Assembly: GCF_004340875.1 (NCBI RefSeq)
Contig: NZ_SLXQ01000009.1
Location: 186,001-250,000 of the forward strand
DNA: 64,000 nucleotides
Reading direction: 5' to 3'
Origin: Tamaricihabitans halophyticus
Lineage (GTDB): Bacteria > Actinomycetota > Actinomycetes > Mycobacteriales > Pseudonocardiaceae
The position numbers and the translations under genes were made by a program. Positions 35,577-44,134 of the stretch are shown one piece after another. Numbering within the stretch: position 1 is the first letter of the stretch; every line of letters begins with the position of its first letter. Below the pieces are notes generated by a model that did not search any database, had not been told where the DNA came from, and saw only the letters and a list, made by a program, of their open reading frames with translations.

Positions 35577-36746
35577 TTACGCCCCCGCAGCTGCGAGCTC
35601 GGCGGCCTTGTCGGCCGCGTTATCCATCGTGTCGACCAGGGTCACCAGCGGGTGGTTCGCCTCAGCCAGAATGCGCCGGCCCTCATCGACGTTGTTGCCG
35701 TCCAACCGCACGACCAGCGGTTTGGTAGCACCGTCGCCGAGCATGCCCAGAGCGGACACGATTCCATCGGCGACCGCGTCGCAGGCGGTGATCCCGCCGA
35801 ACACGTTCACGAATACGGCCTTGACGTCCGGGTCACCCAGGACGACATCCAGCCCGGCAGCCATCACTTCCGCCGAGGCACCGCCACCGATGTCCAGGAA
35901 GTTGGCCGGCTTCACGCCGGAGTGCCGCTCCCCCGCGTAGGCCACGACGTCCAGTGTGGACATCACCAGACCCGCGCCGTTACCGATGATGCCGACCTGC
36001 CCGTCCAGCTTGACGTAGTTCAGGTCGTGCTGCTTGGCCTTGGCCTCGAGCGGGTCCTCGGTTTTGGTGTCCACCAGCGCCGCGTGCCCCGGCTGCCGGA
36101 AGGCCGCGTTCTCGTCCAGCGTGACCTTGCCGTCCAACGCGATGATCTTGTCCTGCGGGTCCCGCACCAGCGGGTTGACCTCGACGAGCGTGGCGTCCTC
36201 GGCCACGAAGGTCTCCCACAGCTTGACGATTACCTCGGCCGCGGATTCACGCACCGCCTCCGGGTAGTTGGCCTTGGCCGCGATGTCCCGCGCCTTCGCC
36301 AGGTCCACCCCGGCGATCGGATCGATGGCGATCTTGGCGACCGCGTCCGGGTTGGTCCGCGCGACTTCCTCGATCTCCACGCCGCCCTCGGCGGAGGCGA
36401 TGCACAGGAAAGTGCGGTTCGCCCGATCGAGCAGGAACGAGAAGTAGTACTCCTCCGCGATGTCCGAAGCCTCGGCCACCAGCACGCGGTGCACCACGTG
36501 CCCCTTGATGTCCAGCCCCAGAATCGCCTCGGCCTTCTCCGCGGCCTCCGCCGGCGAGTCGGCCAGCTTCACGCCGCCGGCCTTACCGCGACCACCGGTT
36601 TTCACCTGGGCCTTGATTACCACCTTGCCGCCGATACCCTCGGCGACCACACGTGCCTCATTCGCATCATTCGCCACGGAGCCGGGCAACGTAGGCACTC
36701 CGTGCGAGGCGAACAGATCCTTCGCCTGGTACTCGTACAGGTCCAC
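35577..36746 (-). CDS. sucC: Succinyl-CoA synthetase (ADP-forming) beta subunit
   Basis: 389 aa with the ATP-grasp N-terminal domain ([36 protein letters not shown]) and the C-terminal flavodoxin-like domain ([52 protein letters not shown]). It binds nucleotide and succinate. GTG at 36746 follows AGGAGAC by ten bases. First gene of sucCD; order and strand match Rv0951-Rv0952. Confidence 0.97.
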   Translation of the reverse strand: MDLYEYQAKDLFASHGVPTLPGSVANDANEARVVAEGIGGKVVIKAQVKTGGRGKAGGVKLADSPAEAAEKAEAILGLDIKGHVVHRVLVAEASDIAEEYYFSFLLDRANRTFLCIASAEGGVEIEEVARTNPDAVAKIAIDPIAGVDLAKARDIAAKANYPEAVRESAAEVIVKLWETFVAEDATLVEVNPLVRDPQDKIIALDGKVTLDENAAFRQPGHAALVDTKTEDPLEAKAKQHDLNYVKLDGQVGIIGNGAGLVMSTLDVVAYAGERHSGVKPANFLDIGGGASAEVMAAGLDVVLGDPDVKAVFVNVFGGITACDAVADGIVSALGMLGDGATKPLVVRLDGNNVDEGRRILAEANHPLVTLVDTMDNAADKAAELAAAGA

Positions 36747-36990
36747 TCGAGAAGTCTCCTGACTGCAGCGACGACGTGGCCGTTGAACTTCGAAAACCCT
36801 AGCGACGTGCGATCCGGGCCGGGACGGCGCCTCGGGTGTTCTCAGTCACCGCGCACCACCTGTCAAGCGCCTCCCACCGGGCATAACGGGGTAAATCCCC
36901 CGCTCGGCGCGGTCATTGGCCGGGTTCCCTGTGCCACCAGAGTGGCGATTGCCACGGCACGCCCGCCGGATGGGTGAGCCCTTACCCGGG

Positions 36991-38928
36991 TCACCGCACC
37001 CCGGCACGTCGGCTCGCCCACCCCAGGATCGCGGCGAGCAGCAGTACCCCCGCGCAGGCGAGCGAGAGCCACATCCCCGGCCCCGGCGCCGCGCCGGTCG
37101 CCCGCTCACCGGTGAGTGGCAGTTCCAGTAGCCGCAATGCGGGCAGGCTGGCCGCGCCGACAAGCAGCGCGGCACCGCGTGCCGGCCGGCTGCGACTGGC
37201 CAGGACGATGGCGAGCAACACCGCGAGCAGTCCGGCGAACAACCCGACCGAGGAGATCCGGAAGTTCCCGAGCAAATCGGCACCGAGGTAGTCGTCGGCC
37301 CGCATCGCGGGAACACCGAACGCGCCGAAGGCCAGCAGTCCACCCGCGAAGAGCGCCGCCAGCAGCGCGACGCTCGCGGGCCCCGCCCGGTCGGTGCCAT
37401 CCTCCTCCCGCTCGACGCTGCCGGCTACCGCACAGGCCACCCCAACGACGGCAGCGAGAAACATCGCCGCACAGGTCCAGAACACCCCGGCACCCGCCCG
37501 TGCGGTACCGAGCTCCGTCGCCGCCACGGCGGTGTCCAGCGCGCCGGCGCCGACCAGCGGTATTCCCACCCAAGCCACGGATAGGGCAGGACGCACCGCA
37601 ACCCCGAACCCGCCGCCCACGGCGACCAGCACGCCGAGTAGCGCGACAACGGCGCCTGCCGGCAGCAGCATGAGTTTGGTGTAGCTGTCCACGGTCTCGG
37701 TGGGGGTGACACTCAGCCCGGCAGGACCGAAACCAGGAGACGAGCTCGCCAGCACATGGGCGGTATAACCCGCGACGATCGCGCTCGCACCGGCGAGTAC
37801 CGCGAGCACGCCGGTGATCCGGTGCAACGTGCTCTCGCCGGGCAACCGGGGGTCCCGATCGACCGGACGCCGCGCGCCAACGTCGCCGGAGACCAGCGGG
37901 CGGTCCCTGCCCGCCGCGGACAGCGCCACCAGCACGAACGCAAGCGCGGCCGCGAGCACCAGGAACGGTCCAGGCTTCGGGCCGAGGTCGGCTACGGTCA
38001 GCCCGGCGATCAGCGGCGGCAGTTGCAACGTGCCCAGCCCGATCGCCACACCGAGCAGCACACCTCGGGTGGTCCCCCTGGATGCCGCGCTGACCGCGAG
38101 CCCAGCGGCGAGCGGAACGCTGAGCGCGAGCAGCACGCCGCCCGCGAGGGTGAAGGCCGCGCTTTCCACCACGGGCAGCGCGAGCAGGTACGGATCCGCC
38201 GAGCTGAACGGGGCCATCAGCAGGCCGATGGCCGCGAGCGCCGCGATCAGCAGCACCCACATGAACCCCCGCTGATTGGCGTTCAGCCGAGCGCCCGCCG
38301 CTCCCTCCGGCGCAACCACTCCCGAGCCGGACACCGCTGGGGCTTCGCTTCCTGGGGCATCACTCCCTGCGCCATCGACCCCTGGGCCACCGAAGCCATC
38401 GATCGAATCGGCACCGCCCTCGGTATCGCCGCGGCGGATCGCGAGCACTCCGGCGACCAGCCACAGCGCGTGCCCGGCAAGCATCGCCCAGAAGCCAGTC
38501 GCCGCGGCCGGGGAAGCCAGACTGTCCGGCAGATACAGCTCCGGTCGGGATACCACCGAGGCGTCGTCGAGGAACTGCAGATCCGCCAACACCCTGCCCG
38601 GCACCAATGCCGCGGCACCGATGATCACGCCACGGGCCACCACCGGCTTACCACTCGCCGCGAACAGCAGCGCGATGGCCAGCGGCAGCACGGCCAGCGC
38701 GATCAACCAACCACCACTGCCAAAGGCCGGTTCGGCGCCGCGCACCACGGGCTGCACCGCCGCCACGATCAACAGCACGGTGGCCACCGCGGCCGCCAGC
38801 AGCACACCAGGCAGACCACGCCGCGCTCGGTCGCCGTCCTCGGACGTATCAGCCGTATCAACCACGAGCGATTCGTCGTCGGAGGATTGCGCCGCCGAGG
38901 CACGCCCTGGACGCGGTTTGCCGGTCAC
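36991..38928 (-). CDS. Polytopic membrane protein of unknown function, 645 aa
   Basis: At least 14 hydrophobic segments separated by short Gly/Pro loops. There is an acidic cytosolic N-terminus of 35 residues and a low-complexity hydrophilic loop at about 175-225 (GGADSIDGFGGPG...). I recognise no transporter or enzyme motif; the composition is Ala/Leu/Gly-rich throughout. It is placed between sucC and a divergent M23 peptidase, suggesting an actinobacteria-specific envelope protein. It is a genuine gene by length, codon bias and topology, function unknown. Confidence 0.75.
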   Translation of the reverse strand: MTGKPRPGRASAAQSSDDESLVVDTADTSEDGDRARRGLPGVLLAAAVATVLLIVAAVQPVVRGAEPAFGSGGWLIALAVLPLAIALLFAASGKPVVARGVIIGAAALVPGRVLADLQFLDDASVVSRPELYLPDSLASPAAATGFWAMLAGHALWLVAGVLAIRRGDTEGGADSIDGFGGPGVDGAGSDAPGSEAPAVSGSGVVAPEGAAGARLNANQRGFMWVLLIAALAAIGLLMAPFSSADPYLLALPVVESAAFTLAGGVLLALSVPLAAGLAVSAASRGTTRGVLLGVAIGLGTLQLPPLIAGLTVADLGPKPGPFLVLAAALAFVLVALSAAGRDRPLVSGDVGARRPVDRDPRLPGESTLHRITGVLAVLAGASAIVAGYTAHVLASSSPGFGPAGLSVTPTETVDSYTKLMLLPAGAVVALLGVLVAVGGGFGVAVRPALSVAWVGIPLVGAGALDTAVAATELGTARAGAGVFWTCAAMFLAAVVGVACAVAGSVEREEDGTDRAGPASVALLAALFAGGLLAFGAFGVPAMRADDYLGADLLGNFRISSVGLFAGLLAVLLAIVLASRSRPARGAALLVGAASLPALRLLELPLTGERATGAAPGPGMWLSLACAGVLLLAAILGWASRRAGVR

Positions 38929-39352
38929 CGCGTGCTCTCCTCGATCATCGCCGCGACGCTAGCAAGCAGCCGCCCACACTGGGTGACCGACACTTCGGCA
39001 CGCCGGTTGAAACCTGCGGGGAACCCCGTCAGGTGCCCGGGCGAACTACCTACCGGCCGCGGCCGGCACCGGACTTCACCCGATCGCCGGCTTGTATTGC
39101 GCAGATCACATTTCTCTCGCTAGTTGGGCTCTGCGCTCGGTCATCCGTGCAGATCCCAGCCCAATGTCTAGACCCCATTCGGCCGACACTCCGGGGGCGG
39201 AGTTGCCAAGGCGCGCTTCGTTTCGTTACTGTTCCGCGGTCCCTATCACGGTCCGGTCACGCTAAAGACGAACGAGCGGCACCCCCGAGCCACTCGCCAG
39301 GAATCCCCCGCCTGGGTCTTGGACTGGACTTCCCCGACTGGAAGGGCAGGCC
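38929..39352. other. 424-base divergent intergenic region
   Basis: Between the polytopic membrane gene (-) and the M23 peptidase (+). It contains one clear hairpin (ACTCCG-GGGG-CGGAGT, 39188-39203) in what would be the peptidase 5' leader. I looked for the c-di-AMP (ydaO) riboswitch often found ahead of such peptidases and did not find its conserved CAGCTAACC/GTAGGC blocks. Confidence 0.4.
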
Positions 39353-40183
39353 TTGGCACGACACCGCTCCCCCGGCGGCCAAGACTCCTCCCCGGCGCTT
39401 GATAAGGCACTTGATGGTGCCGTCGTTCGCGTCAGGGGCGCTCATCGCATCCCGGTACCGTCCTCCGCATTGCGCGGCAAGGTCGTCGTCGCGGCCGTTG
39501 CTGCCGGCGCGTTCGCCGCTGCCGCGGCAGGCCAGACGCTCACCTCCGATTCCGATGCCAAGCCTGGTTCGCATGCCGATGTGACGCCGCTGGCCAACAG
39601 CAATGACGCGAATGCGGCGATCGGTGTTGGCGGCGATACCGCGGCGCTGGCACAGCCACAGGTACTTTCCGCCGTGGACTCGACTAGCGACGCCTCCGCC
39701 GAGGTCAAGAAGCTCACCGAGACCACCCGCGTGACCGCCGAGCGCCAGGCCCGCGAGGCCGAGGCCGCCCGCAAGGCCGCCGAGGAGGCTGCCCGGCCGA
39801 AGTTCGTCGCGCCCGCCGTCGGCACCTTCACCTCAGGCTTTGGCGCCAGGTGGGGCACGTCCCATCTGGGTATCGATATCGCGAACTCGATTGGCACGCC
39901 GATCGTGTCCGTCACGGACGGCACCGTGATCGAGGCCGGGCCGGCGTCCGGTTTCGGCAACTGGGTGCGTATCCAGATGGATGACGGCACGGTGCTGGTC
40001 TACGGGCATATGGCGACCTACAACGTCACCGAAGGTCAGCGCGTCAAGGCCGGCGACCAGATCGCGGAGATCGGCAACGAGGGCCAGTCCACCGGGCCGC
40101 ACGTACATGTCGAGGTGTGGCTGCCGGGCGGAGAGAAGATCAACCCGCAGCCGTGGCTCGCCGAGCGCGGCGTGACCCTCTGA
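39353..40183 (+). CDS. M23 family metallopeptidase (LytM/peptidoglycan endopeptidase)
   Basis: 276 aa. One N-terminal hydrophobic helix (VVVAAVAAGAFAAAAAG, about 44-60) serves as signal/anchor. A Lys/Glu/Arg-rich coiled-coil stretch (AEVKKLTETTRVTAERQAREAEAARKAAEE) precedes the M23 domain at about 150-276. Zinc ligands are the His and Asp of SHLGIDIA and the last His of HVHVE. It cleaves or remodels peptidoglycan outside the membrane; the M. tuberculosis counterpart is Rv0950c. TTG at 39353 is the likely start. Confidence 0.9.
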   Translation: MARHRSPGGQDSSPALDKALDGAVVRVRGAHRIPVPSSALRGKVVVAAVAAGAFAAAAAGQTLTSDSDAKPGSHADVTPLANSNDANAAIGVGGDTAALAQPQVLSAVDSTSDASAEVKKLTETTRVTAERQAREAEAARKAAEEAARPKFVAPAVGTFTSGFGARWGTSHLGIDIANSIGTPIVSVTDGTVIEAGPASGFGNWVRIQMDDGTVLVYGHMATYNVTEGQRVKAGDQIAEIGNEGQSTGPHVHVEVWLPGGEKINPQPWLAERGVTL

Positions 40184-40202
40184 ACCCGTAACCGACGCGC
40201 AC

Positions 40203-40517
40203 TCATCCCCTGGGACGCTGGGCGGCATCCCGTTGTTCGTCGGCCCGTAGCCGGCGGGTGAAGTAGGCGTGCGCCACCCACCAGACCGAACACGAGCCAG
40301 GCTTGCCCGCGAGCCAGATCCGCGTGGCTCGACCCCGGCCGGCACAGAGTCCGCACCGTCGCCGTCCGACGTAGCCGTGCAGCCGCAGAAGCGCGCGCCA
40401 CGCGGCGGTAAGCCGCCGTAACTCGAGCCCCCGGGCATCCGGCCCGGCGAAGGCATCCACCCGCGCCAGGTACTCGTAGACCCGGGTGGCCAGAATGCGA
40501 TACCACAGTTCATTCAC
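40203..40517 (-). CDS. Small hypothetical protein behind a perfect SOS box
   Basis: 104 aa, basic, Trp/Arg/Cys-rich. Seen: RRLTAAWRALLRLHGYVGRRRCGLC, then GSCSVWWVAHAYF, i.e. a CxxC plus a later Cys and His that could form a zinc site. GTG at 40517 follows AAGGGGGA by five bases. The perfect LexA box at 40568-40583 sits 51 bases upstream, so the gene is very probably DNA-damage inducible. It is convergent with the M23 gene (20 bases apart) and directly downstream of pcrA. Function unknown. Confidence 0.75.
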   Translation of the reverse strand: MNELWYRILATRVYEYLARVDAFAGPDARGLELRRLTAAWRALLRLHGYVGRRRCGLCAGRGRATRIWLAGKPGSCSVWWVAHAYFTRRLRADEQRDAAQRPRG

Positions 40518-40567
40518 CAGTCCCCCTTACCACGGCCAGCTGTTCGCGCCGACCCTATAACCAATAT

Positions 40568-40583
40568 TCGAACTCATGTTCGA
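40568..40583. promoter_or_regulatory. LexA (SOS) box
   Basis: TCGAACTCATGTTCGA, a perfect match to TCGAAC-N4-GTTCGA. It lies between the pcrA stop (40648) and the start of the 104-aa gene at 40517, both on the minus strand, so it controls the small gene rather than pcrA. Confidence 0.9.
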
Positions 40584-40647
40584 TACCGTTATAGCGGTAG
40601 GGGCTGACAGTTTCGTGGCCGCGCGCGGCCGGACCGTCCCGAGCGAG

Positions 40648-43101
40648 CTAGAGCTTCACCATCGGAACACTGCCGATCAACATCAGCCGCAGGGTTCCCG
40701 AGCTGCCGAAATCGATCGTGGCGGTAGCCCGCGCGCCTGTCCCCTCGGTGGTCACCACCGTGCCGAGGCCGTACTTGTCGTGGTTCACCCGATCGCCTGG
40801 CTGCAATGCCATCGCCGGTGTTTCTTGCCAGCCCTTGAACGGCGTGCTGCGCATACCACGCGCGGCCAGGCCAGCCTGCGCCGAATCGCCACCGGTACGC
40901 CGCCCCCACGTGCTCGCCACGCTCGGACCGGACGAGCCAGCACCTCGAGGGCTCGGCTCCTCCCTTCGCCACTGCACGACGGCATCCGGAATCTCATCCA
41001 GGAAGCGGGAAGCTGGGTTGGCCATCGGCTGTCCCCACGCCGACCGCATCAGCGCGCGGGACAGATAGAGGCGCTGCCGCGCGCGGGTAATCGCCACATA
41101 GGCCAGCCGGCGTTCCTCGGCCAGTTCGGCTGGCTCACTGAGCGCACGCATATGCGGGAAGACCCCGTCTTCCCATCCCGTGCCGAATACGACCGGGTAC
41201 TCCAAGCCTTTCGCGGTATGCACGGTCATCAGCGTGACCATGCCGGTGCCCTCGGCCTGCTCCGCCTCGTCGGCGTCCTCGCCATCATCGGCATCCGGCA
41301 GCGAATCGGCGTCGGCGACCAGCGAAACCCGCTCGAGGAAGGCCTCGAGCGAACCGGGCTCCGGTGCCCCTTCGTCCTCCTCGAGGGTCTGCAATGTGGC
41401 CGCGTCCTCGGTGAACTCCCGCGCGACCGTCACCAGTTCGGTCAGGTTGTCCAGCCGCGAGGCATCCTGCGGATCATCATGCGCCTTTGCTTCGAGTTCG
41501 GCCCGATACCCGGTGCGGTCGAGTACCGCTTCGAGTATTTCGGCGATCTCATCGCCGCGCTCGACCAGCTCGTGCAGCGAATCAAGCAGCTCGACGAAGG
41601 CGGCGAGGCATTTCACCGAGCGCGAGTTGAGCAAGTCGACCTCGCCCCGCGCGCCCGCGCGCAGCGCCTCGGCGAAGGTGATCCGCTCGCGCTCCGCGTA
41701 GGTCGCCACGCATGCCTCGGCGCGATCCCCGATCCCGCGTTTGGGCACGTTCAGGATCCGCCGCAGGCTGACGGTGTCCTCCGGGTTCGCCAGCACTCTC
41801 AGGTAGGCGAGCGCGTCGCGCACCTCGCGGCGCTCGTAGAACCGCATGCCGCCGATCACGCGATAGGGCAGGCCAAGGCGGATGAAGATCTCCTCGAACA
41901 CCCTGGACTGGTTGTTCGTGCGGTAGAACACCGCGAAGTCCGAATAGCCGTACTGCCCACTGTCACACAGCGCGTCGATCTCGCCGGCGACGAAGGCCGC
42001 CTCGTCGTGTTCGTTGTCGGCGACGTACCCGACGATCGGCTCGCCCTCACCCGATTCGGTCCACAGCCGCTTGTCCCTGCGATCCGCGTTCCGCGAGATC
42101 ACGGCGTTCGCAGCGCTGAGAATGGTCTGCGTCGACCGGTAGTTCTGTTCCAGCAGGATCGTCTTGGCCTGCGGATAGTCCCGCTCGAACTCGACGATGT
42201 TGCGGATGGTGGCGCCGCGGAACGCGTAGATGGACTGGTCAGCATCGCCAACCACGCAGAGTTCGGCCGGGCCGGGTCCGGCGTTCGCTTCCGGCGCGGC
42301 CTCGGCCGTGGCCGCACCGCCCACCAGCTCACGCACCAGCGTGTACTGCGCGTGGTTGGTGTCCTGGTACTCGTCGACCAGCACGTGCCGGAATCGCCTG
42401 CGGTAGTACTCCGCCACGTCTGGATAGGTCTGCAGCATCTCGACGGTGCGCATGATCAGGTCGTCGAAGTCGAGCGCGTTCGCCTGTTCGAGCCTGCGCT
42501 GGTAGGCCGTGTACACCTCGGCGACCCTGCGTTCGAGATCGTTTCCCGCCCGCTCGGTCGCCTCGACCGGCGTACTGAGCTCGTTCTTCAGGTTCGACAT
42601 ATGCATGGCCAACGTGCGCGCGGGATAGCGCTTCGGATCCAGGTCCAAGTCGCGGGCGACGATGGTGACCAGGCGCCGGGTGTCATCGGCGTCGTAGATC
42701 GAGAAGTTGGAGCCGAGGCCAACCGTCTTCGCCTCGCGGCGCAGCACCCGCACGCACATCGAGTGGAAGGTGGACACCCACATCGCGCGGGCCCGTGCCC
42801 CAACCAGCTCGGCCACCCGGTCCTTCATCTCGGCGGCGGCCTTGTTGGTGAAGGTGATCGCCATGATCTGGCCGGGTGCGACCCCGCGCTCGCCGAGCAG
42901 GTAGGCGATTCGCCTGGTGAGCACCCTGGTCTTACCCGAACCGGCGCCCGCGACCACCAGCAGCGGACCGCCCGCGTGGGTAACCGCAGCGCGCTGCTCC
43001 CTGTTCAGGTCGTCAAGCAGGGCCGCCGAGGCCGGATTACGTGGCGGGCTGGGCTGGCCGGGCAAGCTGGGGTGATTGGGCAAGTCGAAAAGCGCGCTCA
43101 T
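40648..43101 (-). CDS. pcrA: ATP-dependent DNA helicase PcrA/UvrD1
   Basis: 817 aa superfamily-1A 3'-5' helicase acting in nucleotide-excision repair and replication restart. Motif I AGAGSGKT (about 51-58), TFTNKAAAEM (Ia), the DEYQDTN Walker B, GDADQSIYAFRGA (III), LEQNYRSTQTIL (IV), VMTVHTAKGLEYPVVF (V) and VAITRARQRLYLSRA (VI) are all present. The C-terminal Tudor-like domain (GDRVNHDKYGLGTVV...) that contacts RNA polymerase is intact. M. tuberculosis counterpart Rv0949 (UvrD1). The starting codons encode MSALFDLP. Confidence 0.97.
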   Translation of the reverse strand: MSALFDLPNHPSLPGQPSPPRNPASAALLDDLNREQRAAVTHAGGPLLVVAGAGSGKTRVLTRRIAYLLGERGVAPGQIMAITFTNKAAAEMKDRVAELVGARARAMWVSTFHSMCVRVLRREAKTVGLGSNFSIYDADDTRRLVTIVARDLDLDPKRYPARTLAMHMSNLKNELSTPVEATERAGNDLERRVAEVYTAYQRRLEQANALDFDDLIMRTVEMLQTYPDVAEYYRRRFRHVLVDEYQDTNHAQYTLVRELVGGAATAEAAPEANAGPGPAELCVVGDADQSIYAFRGATIRNIVEFERDYPQAKTILLEQNYRSTQTILSAANAVISRNADRRDKRLWTESGEGEPIVGYVADNEHDEAAFVAGEIDALCDSGQYGYSDFAVFYRTNNQSRVFEEIFIRLGLPYRVIGGMRFYERREVRDALAYLRVLANPEDTVSLRRILNVPKRGIGDRAEACVATYAERERITFAEALRAGARGEVDLLNSRSVKCLAAFVELLDSLHELVERGDEIAEILEAVLDRTGYRAELEAKAHDDPQDASRLDNLTELVTVAREFTEDAATLQTLEEDEGAPEPGSLEAFLERVSLVADADSLPDADDGEDADEAEQAEGTGMVTLMTVHTAKGLEYPVVFGTGWEDGVFPHMRALSEPAELAEERRLAYVAITRARQRLYLSRALMRSAWGQPMANPASRFLDEIPDAVVQWRREEPSPRGAGSSGPSVASTWGRRTGGDSAQAGLAARGMRSTPFKGWQETPAMALQPGDRVNHDKYGLGTVVTTEGTGARATATIDFGSSGTLRLMLIGSVPMVKL

Positions 43102-43198
43102 CGAGCATTACGCTACCGCTCGCGACCGACGAACCGGCGAGCAGCGCCCGAGTGCCGGTATACCGGCTGAGCCCATCCGTGCCCATCCGAAGGGTGTG

Positions 43199-43204
43199 GC
43201 ATAC
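43199..43204 (+). promoter_or_regulatory. Candidate -10 of the aro leader
   Basis: CATACT ends 7 bases before the GTG of the leader peptide (43212), a spacing that would make the leader mRNA leaderless, common in actinobacteria. No convincing -35 is visible. Confidence 0.4.
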
Positions 43205-43211
43205 TGGACGC

Positions 43212-43283
43212 GTGCGAGCGAACCACTACGAGTTTTTTTACGGGAACCGGACTCCGGCTTCCCGTGGTTTTACGCTCGCGTAG
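43212..43283 (+). CDS. Aromatic leader peptide of chorismate mutase attenuator, 23 aa
   Basis: GTG-started 23-codon frame ending TAG at 43281-43283. Codons 6-10 read Tyr-Glu-Phe-Phe-Tyr (43227-43241) and both Phe codons are TTT, which is rare in this GC-rich genome; another Phe(TTT) is codon 20. It would sense charged tRNA-Phe/Tyr: a ribosome stalled there leaves 43250-43257 free to form the anti-terminator. There is no homology-based support, but the composition and the downstream structures fit a classic attenuation leader. Confidence 0.75.
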   Translation: MRANHYEFFYGNRTPASRGFTLA

Positions 43284-43330
43284 CACAATCCAGCCACAGC
43301 AAGCCCCGGAGTCTTCCGACCCGGGGCTTT
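43242..43330 (+). promoter_or_regulatory. Transcription attenuator (pause hairpin, anti-terminator, terminator)
   Basis: Three mutually exclusive pairings are visible. The pause hairpin GGGAACCGG-act-CCGG-c-TTCCC spans 43242-43264. The anti-terminator pairs GACTCCGG (43250-43257) with CCGGAGTC (43306-43313), 8 perfect bp. The terminator pairs AAGCCCCGG (43301-43309) with CCGGGGCTT (43321-43329) and ends TTT. The anti-terminator uses four bases of the terminator's 5' arm. Together with the leader peptide this predicts that chorismate mutase is expressed when Phe/Tyr-tRNA is scarce. Confidence 0.78.
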
Positions 43331-43385
43331 CGTCGGCTCGGGGTCGGGATCAGACCAGACTCCCGACCACATATGGAGGACGTGG

Positions 43386-43721
43386 ATGAGCACCACCGCT
43401 TCCCAGAACTCTTCCCAGGACGGCGCGCAAACCGAGCCGCCATCAACCGGGCAGGCCGAACCTACGCAGCCACCAAGCGCCACCGAGATCGTCGAACTCC
43501 GCAAAGAGATCGACTGGCTGGACAGCGAGATCCTGCGACTGGTGAAACGGCGCGTCGAGGTGTCCCAACTGATCGGCGCTGCCCGGATGGCCGCGGGGGG
43601 CCCGCGAATCGTCTACAACCGCGAGATGGACGTCCTCGCCCGCTACCGCGACCTCGGCCCAGAGGGTCGGCAGCTGGCGATGGCCCTGCTCAACCTCGGC
43701 CGCGGTCGACTGGGCCGCTGA
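43386..43721 (+). CDS. Chorismate mutase (AroQ class, actinobacterial short type)
   Basis: 111 aa. Converts chorismate to prephenate at the Phe/Tyr branch point. After a 30-residue Ser/Gln/Pro-rich N-terminus comes the all-helical AroQ core: EIVELRKEIDWLDSEILRLVKRRVEVSQLIGAAR (first Arg and Lys of the active site) and RIVYNREMDVLARYRDLGPEG. The ending LGRGRLG is typical of the Rv0948c type, which needs DAHP synthase for full activity. ATG at 43386 follows GGAGGA by five bases. It is preceded by an apparent aromatic attenuator. Confidence 0.93.
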   Translation: MSTTASQNSSQDGAQTEPPSTGQAEPTQPPSATEIVELRKEIDWLDSEILRLVKRRVEVSQLIGAARMAAGGPRIVYNREMDVLARYRDLGPEGRQLAMALLNLGRGRLGR

Positions 43722-43741
43722 GCCGACTGTCCCGGGCCATA

Positions 43742-43790
43742 TGATTCAGGCCAGTCTGATTCAGGCCATCTGATTCAGGGACATCCCTGA
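43742..43790 (+). promoter_or_regulatory. Direct repeats and operator-like palindrome TCAGGG-N4-CCCTGA
   Basis: TGATTCAGG occurs three times at 43742, 43757 and 43771 (14-15 base period); the third merges into TCAGGGACATCCCTGA (43775-43790), a perfect inverted repeat. A -10-like CACACT (43814-43819) follows 23 bases later, 6 bases before the ATG at 43826. Confidence 0.55.
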
Positions 43791-43825
43791 GGTTCAGACC
43801 GCGGAACAGCGGGCACACTGGACGT

Positions 43826-44134
43826 ATGCTCAACGCCATCGCCTGGATCGTCGCCCTCGTGAGCCTGCTCGCCGCCGCCGGCCATGCGGGGTACCTGGCG
43901 TTACTTGGCAACACCGCGAACAAGCGGGCCGGAGGCGCCCCGGTAGCCAGGTATGTGCGTAGCCGCTGGCCGGTAGCCGCCGGTACCGCGGCCGGCGCGC
44001 TACTCGCGTTGCTCGTCGCGGCTGGCGATTCGGCGACGGCCGACGTGTTCGCCATCCTGATTGGTGGCGCGAGCGGACTTGGCTCGGCGAAGGCGCTGCA
44101 GTCGACACAACAGCGCTACCGCACCGGCGGGTAG
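43826..44134 (+). CDS. Small membrane protein, 102 aa
   Basis: Three hydrophobic segments (AIAWIVALVSLLAAAGHAGYLALLG; WPVAAGTAAGALLALLVAAGD; VFAILIGGASGLGSAKAL) and a basic loop between the first two. ATG at 43826 lies only 7 bases after a candidate -10, so the transcript may be leaderless. It is preceded by the palindrome TCAGGG-N4-CCCTGA shared with the PspC gene at 53028, suggesting membership of the same envelope-stress regulon. No family recognised. Confidence 0.65.
   Translation: MLNAIAWIVALVSLLAAAGHAGYLALLGNTANKRAGGAPVARYVRSRWPVAAGTAAGALLALLVAAGDSATADVFAILIGGASGLGSAKALQSTQQRYRTGG

Noticed and set aside
34545-36977. 810-codon plus-strand open frame
   Set aside because: Antisense shadow of sucC and sucD; no recognisable domain and the opposite strand encodes complete enzymes.
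38929-39352. c-di-AMP (ydaO) riboswitch upstream of the M23 peptidase
   Set aside because: Such peptidases often have one, but the conserved GGGGaaCCG and CAGCTAACC/GTAGGC blocks are not present.
40576-43170. 864-codon plus-strand open frame
   Set aside because: It is antisense to pcrA, whose helicase motifs are all intact. Long antisense frames are a by-product of very high third-position GC; the translation has no family features.
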